NCBI RefSeq assembly: GCF_000235425.2
Contig: NZ_KI912266.1
Coordinates: 612,273 to 676,272, forward strand
Direction: 5' to 3'
Length of the DNA: 64,000 nt
DNA from: Pseudofrankia saprophytica
GTDB taxonomy: Bacteria > Actinomycetota > Actinomycetes > Frankiales > Frankiaceae
The notes below the pieces were generated by a model. The model was not told where the DNA came from. It did not search any database and saw only the letters and a program-made list of their open reading frames with translations. Shown piece after piece: positions 60,319 to 64,000 of this stretch. Position 1 is the first letter of the stretch, and every line of letters starts with the position of its first letter. Both the position numbers and the translations under genes were made by a program.

Positions 60319-61644
60319 TCACACCTTCCGCCGGATCCATTGGGAGATTCCCCACCCCGCCCGCTGGGCCCCGTCAGCGGGCGGAAAGGACTGGCGGTGC
60401 GGCTCGTCGCTCATCCCGTGGCGCCGCGCGATCTCGGCGAACATCGCGTTGTGCGGGCGACGGGCGCGCGCCGCCCGGAGCAGGCGACGATATGCGTCCT
60501 GGACGATTCCGGAGTCAAGGTTGTCGAATACCTGGCTCCACCAGATCTCGGGGTTGCTGCCGTGCCAGCTGGGTCGCCGCCCACGGGGAAAGTCGATGGA
60601 GTCGAGCACCATCCCGGCCTCGGCCGCCTCATGGAATATCTCGGCGAGAGTGATACACAGCCGATGCCGGTCGTCGCCGGAAAGAATGAGCCCCGGCTCT
60701 CCCACCGTCGCTGGTCCTTGCCGCTCAGACGCGAGGTATCCGAGGTCTCCCGCCGTCCCCCCGGATGACGGACCTGTTCGCGGCCCGTCATCCGGCGGAA
60801 CGGCGGCCAGCGCGTCGATGATCCGGGGGAGGTCCCGGAAACGGTGCTGGACGAGCGCGGCGAGAGCGTCGCCGAGTGCCGGGAGCAGCCGCGCGAGCTC
60901 GTCCGGCGAGCCCGAGACCGCGAGCACCTGCCAACCCCGGAAGCCAGCCGCGATGTCTTCCGCCTGCGCGGTCACCAGACGCAGCTCGTCTTTGCCGGCC
61001 AGCATCGGAAGAGCCTTTCCGATCAGGCGCCGGACGTATCCGGCCGCCGATCGGAGCTGGCCGCTCAGCTCCCGCCGGACTGCCACCTGGTCGATCCCCG
61101 CCAGATCCGCGGCCACCCGCGCACGGTCAAGGTCCACGACGAGCTCGGCGGCACGTAACAGGCTGTAGGCGGCGAAGTAGTCAGCGTTCCAGTTGTAAAT
61201 CTGACGCTGCACCAGCAGGCACATCCCGACCAGGGCGAGGTAGCCCACCATCAGCCCGGCCAGCTTCAGTTCTGGCTGTTCTTCCGCCGCCGATCGCCAA
61301 GGTCCCATTCTCCACAGCTGGCCGGTCGCGGCGACGATGACGCCAAGGCTCGCGACGACGAACCCGGGGGCCACGAGGGCGAGCGCCCGGCGGGCGACCT
61401 GGTCGCGGCAGGCGAGCGCGGCCGACACGTCGGCCACTGGCAGCCATCGGCCCGTCCGCTCGAACGCGGTGACGACCGAGTCCAGCCGGGCCTTCGTTCT
61501 CCTCGCCGCTCGTCCACCTCTGCGTGGCCTCCTGCCGGCCAGCGGCATAAGGACGACGGAGACGCCATCCAGCATCAGCGCGATGGCCATCAACGTGATG
61601 CCCGATATAAACAGCTCACTCGCCGTGTCGGCCGGCGCCGTCAT
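60319..61644 (-). CDS. Membrane protein with C-terminal effector-associated-like domain
   Basis: 441 aa from ATG 61644; GTG 61722 in the same frame would add 26 residues. An N-terminal helix (LFISGITLMAIALMLDGVSV) is followed by an Arg-rich loop, then two or three more helices (VAPGFVVASLGVIVAATG and LAGLMVGYLALVGMCLLVQR). A helical cytoplasmic region comes next (about 200-330). The C-terminus (about 345-430) reads LAEIFHEAAEAGMVLDSIDF, RGRRPSWHGSNPEIWWSQVF and NLDSGIVQDAYRRLLRAARA, resembling the small helical effector-associated (death-like adaptor) domains of actinobacterial conflict systems. No effector gene is adjacent. Function unknown. Confidence 0.65.
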   Translation of the reverse strand: MTAPADTASELFISGITLMAIALMLDGVSVVLMPLAGRRPRRGGRAARRTKARLDSVVTAFERTGRWLPVADVSAALACRDQVARRALALVAPGFVVASLGVIVAATGQLWRMGPWRSAAEEQPELKLAGLMVGYLALVGMCLLVQRQIYNWNADYFAAYSLLRAAELVVDLDRARVAADLAGIDQVAVRRELSGQLRSAAGYVRRLIGKALPMLAGKDELRLVTAQAEDIAAGFRGWQVLAVSGSPDELARLLPALGDALAALVQHRFRDLPRIIDALAAVPPDDGPRTGPSSGGTAGDLGYLASERQGPATVGEPGLILSGDDRHRLCITLAEIFHEAAEAGMVLDSIDFPRGRRPSWHGSNPEIWWSQVFDNLDSGIVQDAYRRLLRAARARRPHNAMFAEIARRHGMSDEPHRQSFPPADGAQRAGWGISQWIRRKV

Positions 61645-61912
61645 CCCGGCGAATGCCCGTGGCCGGCCGTCGGCGGCGCCTCCGGCGGATCTGCGTCGGG
61701 ACCGTGCCGCACTCGGACGCACCTCCCCGAAGCCAGGCTCGCGCCCGTCCAGCGGGCCATTCCCGCTCGTTTATATCGGAGGTGTTGGCGCCTTCCTCAG
61801 GCCGATGAGTACCGGGTGCGAGACGAGGGTTGTGACGAGGGGTCTCTCGCGGGCCGGACGGCCACCGCTCGGCGGTGCTCGCCCAGCTCAGCCGCTCAGC
61901 CGCTCGCCCAGC

Positions 61913-62146
61913 TCAGCGGGCGACGGCTCGCGCCTCGAGGAACCGACGCAGCTCACCGACGGTGCCGAAGGAGCCGAGCCGATCGTCGGGGATCTCGATC
62001 TCGAACTCGTTCTCGACGGCGAACATGAGATTGATGTGCGCCAGCGAGTCCCAGGCGGGGATGTCGGCGGCGGTCGTGTCGTCGGAGACGACGAGGGCGT
62101 CGTCAGCGAAGATCTCCCGAAAGACCTGCTGCAGTCGATCGTCCAT
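61913..62146 (-). CDS. Acyl carrier protein
   Basis: 77 aa. Phosphopantetheine attachment Ser is in AWDSLAHINLM (near residue 33), followed by the helix-II acid-rich NEFEIEIPDDRLGSFGTVGE. The length is that of a free ACP. ATG 62146 lies 2 bp after the stop of the FkbH-like gene, so both are cotranscribed. Stand-alone ACPs beside FkbH enzymes carry the three-carbon glyceryl unit made from 1,3-bisphosphoglycerate. Confidence 0.93.
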   Translation of the reverse strand: MDDRLQQVFREIFADDALVVSDDTTAADIPAWDSLAHINLMFAVENEFEIEIPDDRLGSFGTVGELRRFLEARAVAR

Positions 62147-62148
62147 GG

Positions 62149-63990
62149 TCAGCTCGTGCTCCCTTCGAGTTCCCGGTCGGTTCGGGTGATCTGGATGAGG
62201 CCGGGCGGGCTGCCGGCGTCGTCGACGGCGAGCAGCCAGGAGACGGCGCCGGACTGGTGTTCGGGCGAACGAACGCCCCCGGTGGGGGCCGGCTCGGCGG
62301 GGGCGGGGGCGAATCCGAGACGGCTGAACAAATCGCTGACCAGTCCGTTCTTGGCCGTGGGTACGTAGTGCCCACGCAGGTAGCGGCAACCGCGGCGGCG
62401 AGCCTCGGCAATGAGAAGCCCGGCCGTCTCGTCCTCCAGCGTCCGGCCGATCACTCGGCAGCTCATCAGCCAGGTGTCGATGTCGAGTACGTCGTGCTCC
62501 TGGCGGGCGATCGCGACGGCGACCAGGCCGTGGTCGGCGAACTGGTCGGTGAGCCGGACGCAGAGCACCGCGGTGGCCGGGTCGGCGGCGAGCTCGGCGA
62601 GCTCGGCCTGGCTTCGGCGCCGGCCGGTGAGGTTGAACTGGTTGGTCTTGACGACCAGCTGCGCGACCCGCGGCAGGGTCACCTCGTCGAGCGGGACGAC
62701 GGTGGCGACCATCGCGAGGCTTCGGTGGAAGTCCTCCAGCGACGTGGCGCCGGCGGCGAGCTGGGCGGCCTGGGCGCGGGCGCGGTACTGGGCGGCGCGG
62801 TCCGCGTCCTCCGTGGTGAGGGCCGGGGTCTCGAAGAACGGATAGGACGCCAGCGCCCGCACGTAGCCGTGTGGGTCGGGCGGCAGATCGATCACGTCGA
62901 CCTCGCCGACCAGCTGGCGCACGACCTCCCGCTCGGCGGCGTTGTCGTCGACGAAGACCAGCGAGTCCAGGCCGATGCCGAGCGTGCTCGCGATCTGGCG
63001 GATCTGCGCCGGCTTGTCCGCCCAGGACGCGGAGAACATCGCGATGTCGTCGAGCCGCAGCCGCATGCCGGGGTGGCGTTCGAACACCTCACGGGCGTCG
63101 GCGTCGTTGTTCTTCGAGCAGACCGCGAGGATCACACCCTTGGCCTTCAGTTCCAGGATGTGGTCCTGAAACGCGGTGAACGCCTCGCCGGCGGGGCCGT
63201 CGCCCAGGGCGATGCCGCCGAGGCCCTCCTCGCCCAGCACACCACCCCAGAGCGTGTTGTCCAGGTCGAGCACCAGGCACTTGCGGCTGGCGCCGAGCTG
63301 GGCGCCGAGCACCGCGGCGGTGTGCCGGGCCAGCAGCGGCACGCAGCCGAGCGAGACCGCCTGCTTGGCCCGGTGCCAGTAACGGGCGTCGAACCAGCGG
63401 CGCTTGCCGACCTCGGCCGCGAGCCGGTCGCAGTCGACCAGCGCCACGCGGCTGCCGGTGGCCCGCCCGAGCGCGGCGTTCACCGCGGCGAGCATCGTGG
63501 CCCGGCAGCCCGGAGTGCGCGCGGCCAGGTGCCCCAGCGCCACGTCCGGCGGGACGGCGAACAGGTGCTGCACGACCCTGGCCCCGGTCCGGTCGACGAG
63601 CAGGTCCCACAGCGACGTCCAACGGGCGGCCTCGGCCGCCACGTCCGCGTCCGGGTCCTCGCTCATCGCCGGCAGCTGGGCCTCGCCGGCGTGCACCGCG
63701 AGGACGACGACGTCCGGGCCGAACCGGTACAGCCCGCTCGACGGGTCGAGGATCTCCTGGCGGTACTGGCCGTAGCCACACTCGTAGAGCTCGACCGCCA
63801 CCCCCGCCCGCGCCGCCGCCACCGGCAGCAGCGCCGAGAGCTGCGACGTCGTGTAGCTGCCGAGCACGGCCACCCGCGCCGTTCGGGCCAGCGGCGCCAC
63901 CCTCGGCAGGCAGCGTGCCACGACACCGGCGGCCGCCGACCAGGCGGCCAGGTCGTCGCCCGCGTCGGTCGCGACCAGCGCCCACCGCAC
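62149..63990 (-). CDS. FkbH-like HAD-IIIC family protein (glyceryl-ACP forming)
   Basis: 613 aa from GTG 63990; the frame is open to the window edge, so the true start may lie beyond. The middle has the HAD nucleophile motif LDLDNTLWGGVLGEEG near residue 241-250, motif II/III regions VILAVCSKNN and FVDDNAAEREVVRQ, and a C-terminal GNAT-like acyltransferase part (VIGRTLEDETAGLLIAEARR). FkbH proteins dephosphorylate 1,3-bisphosphoglycerate and load the glyceryl group onto an ACP, for methoxymalonyl extender units or tetronate/glycerate-derived moieties. The adjacent ACP is the partner. A polyketide or similar cluster probably continues to the right. Confidence 0.9.
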   Translation of the reverse strand: MRWALVATDAGDDLAAWSAAAGVVARCLPRVAPLARTARVAVLGSYTTSQLSALLPVAAARAGVAVELYECGYGQYRQEILDPSSGLYRFGPDVVVLAVHAGEAQLPAMSEDPDADVAAEAARWTSLWDLLVDRTGARVVQHLFAVPPDVALGHLAARTPGCRATMLAAVNAALGRATGSRVALVDCDRLAAEVGKRRWFDARYWHRAKQAVSLGCVPLLARHTAAVLGAQLGASRKCLVLDLDNTLWGGVLGEEGLGGIALGDGPAGEAFTAFQDHILELKAKGVILAVCSKNNDADAREVFERHPGMRLRLDDIAMFSASWADKPAQIRQIASTLGIGLDSLVFVDDNAAEREVVRQLVGEVDVIDLPPDPHGYVRALASYPFFETPALTTEDADRAAQYRARAQAAQLAAGATSLEDFHRSLAMVATVVPLDEVTLPRVAQLVVKTNQFNLTGRRRSQAELAELAADPATAVLCVRLTDQFADHGLVAVAIARQEHDVLDIDTWLMSCRVIGRTLEDETAGLLIAEARRRGCRYLRGHYVPTAKNGLVSDLFSRLGFAPAPAEPAPTGGVRSPEHQSGAVSWLLAVDDAGSPPGLIQITRTDRELEGSTS

Positions 63991-64000
63991 CGCGCCGGCG

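Noticed and set aside
1-64000. CRISPR arrays, rRNA genes, riboswitches
   Set aside because: No regularly spaced repeats of CRISPR type, no rRNA-like sequence and no recognisable riboswitch core were seen.

Overview
The window is about 71-73% GC by eye. Genes are dense on both strands, GTG and TTG starts are common, and actinobacterial families dominate: F420/luciferase-like oxidoreductases, several TetR regulators, NarL-type two-component pairs, DUF574-type SAM methyltransferases, DUF2637, WXG100 proteins with an FtsK/SpoIIIE ATPase, and a BTAD protein. This points to a filamentous actinomycete. I infer a Frankiaceae-like genome from protein style; it is not proven here. One tRNA gene, tRNA-Ser(GCU), is present. 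I found no intact transposon and no CRISPR array.

Layout. 1-3 kb: carboxymuconolactone-decarboxylase-like protein (cut by the window edge), TetR, LLM oxidoreductase, TetR. 3.3-5.9 kb: a catabolic-looking run (TauD-type dioxygenase, SMP-30 lactonase, SDR dehydrogenase). 5.8-7.7 kb: a decayed zone with an LLM pseudogene and a frameshifted chimera of a DUF2637 membrane gene and an ABC solute-binding gene. 7.7-11.3 kb: DUF574 methyltransferase, SurE-like lipoprotein, secreted protein of unknown function, membrane protein. 11.5-14 kb: histidine kinase and response regulator. 14.2-18 kb: PF10118-type metal hydrolase, membrane protein, TetR and PAP2 phosphatase; related inverted repeats upstream of the hydrolase and TetR genes suggest a small regulon. 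18.3-30 kb: class II amidotransferase, VOC protein, AraC, cytochrome P450, enoyl-CoA hydratase-like protein, TetR, DHA2 MFS exporter, DHFR-like protein, a TPR-type regulator, and a sigma-like membrane protein with a 36-bp repeat array.

30-43.4 kb: a branched-chain amino-acid-type ABC importer in which both ATPases and both permeases are fused and the binding protein is divergent; a Uma2-type protein; an ABC exporter followed by a two-component pair; and an SRPBCC/ArsR module whose promoter and twin operators can be read directly. 43.7-53 kb: tRNA-Ser, then a compact type VII secretion-like locus (FHA/FtsK ATPase of 1723 aa, two WXG100-like proteins, a 976-aa BTAD protein). 53-59.7 kb: MatB/FadD-like acyl-CoA synthetase, a second DUF574 methyltransferase, a three-gene operon resembling dimethylamine monooxygenase/heme-dependent N-demethylase, and a second SRPBCC/ArsR module. 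59.7-64 kb: a transposase remnant cut by a 15-bp inverted repeat, a membrane protein with an effector-associated-like C-terminus, and an ACP-FkbH pair that probably marks the edge of a polyketide or related biosynthetic cluster continuing past the window.

Least explained items: the minimal type VII-like locus, the EAD-like membrane protein, the sigma-like repeat protein, and the DUF2637/solute-binding chimera.
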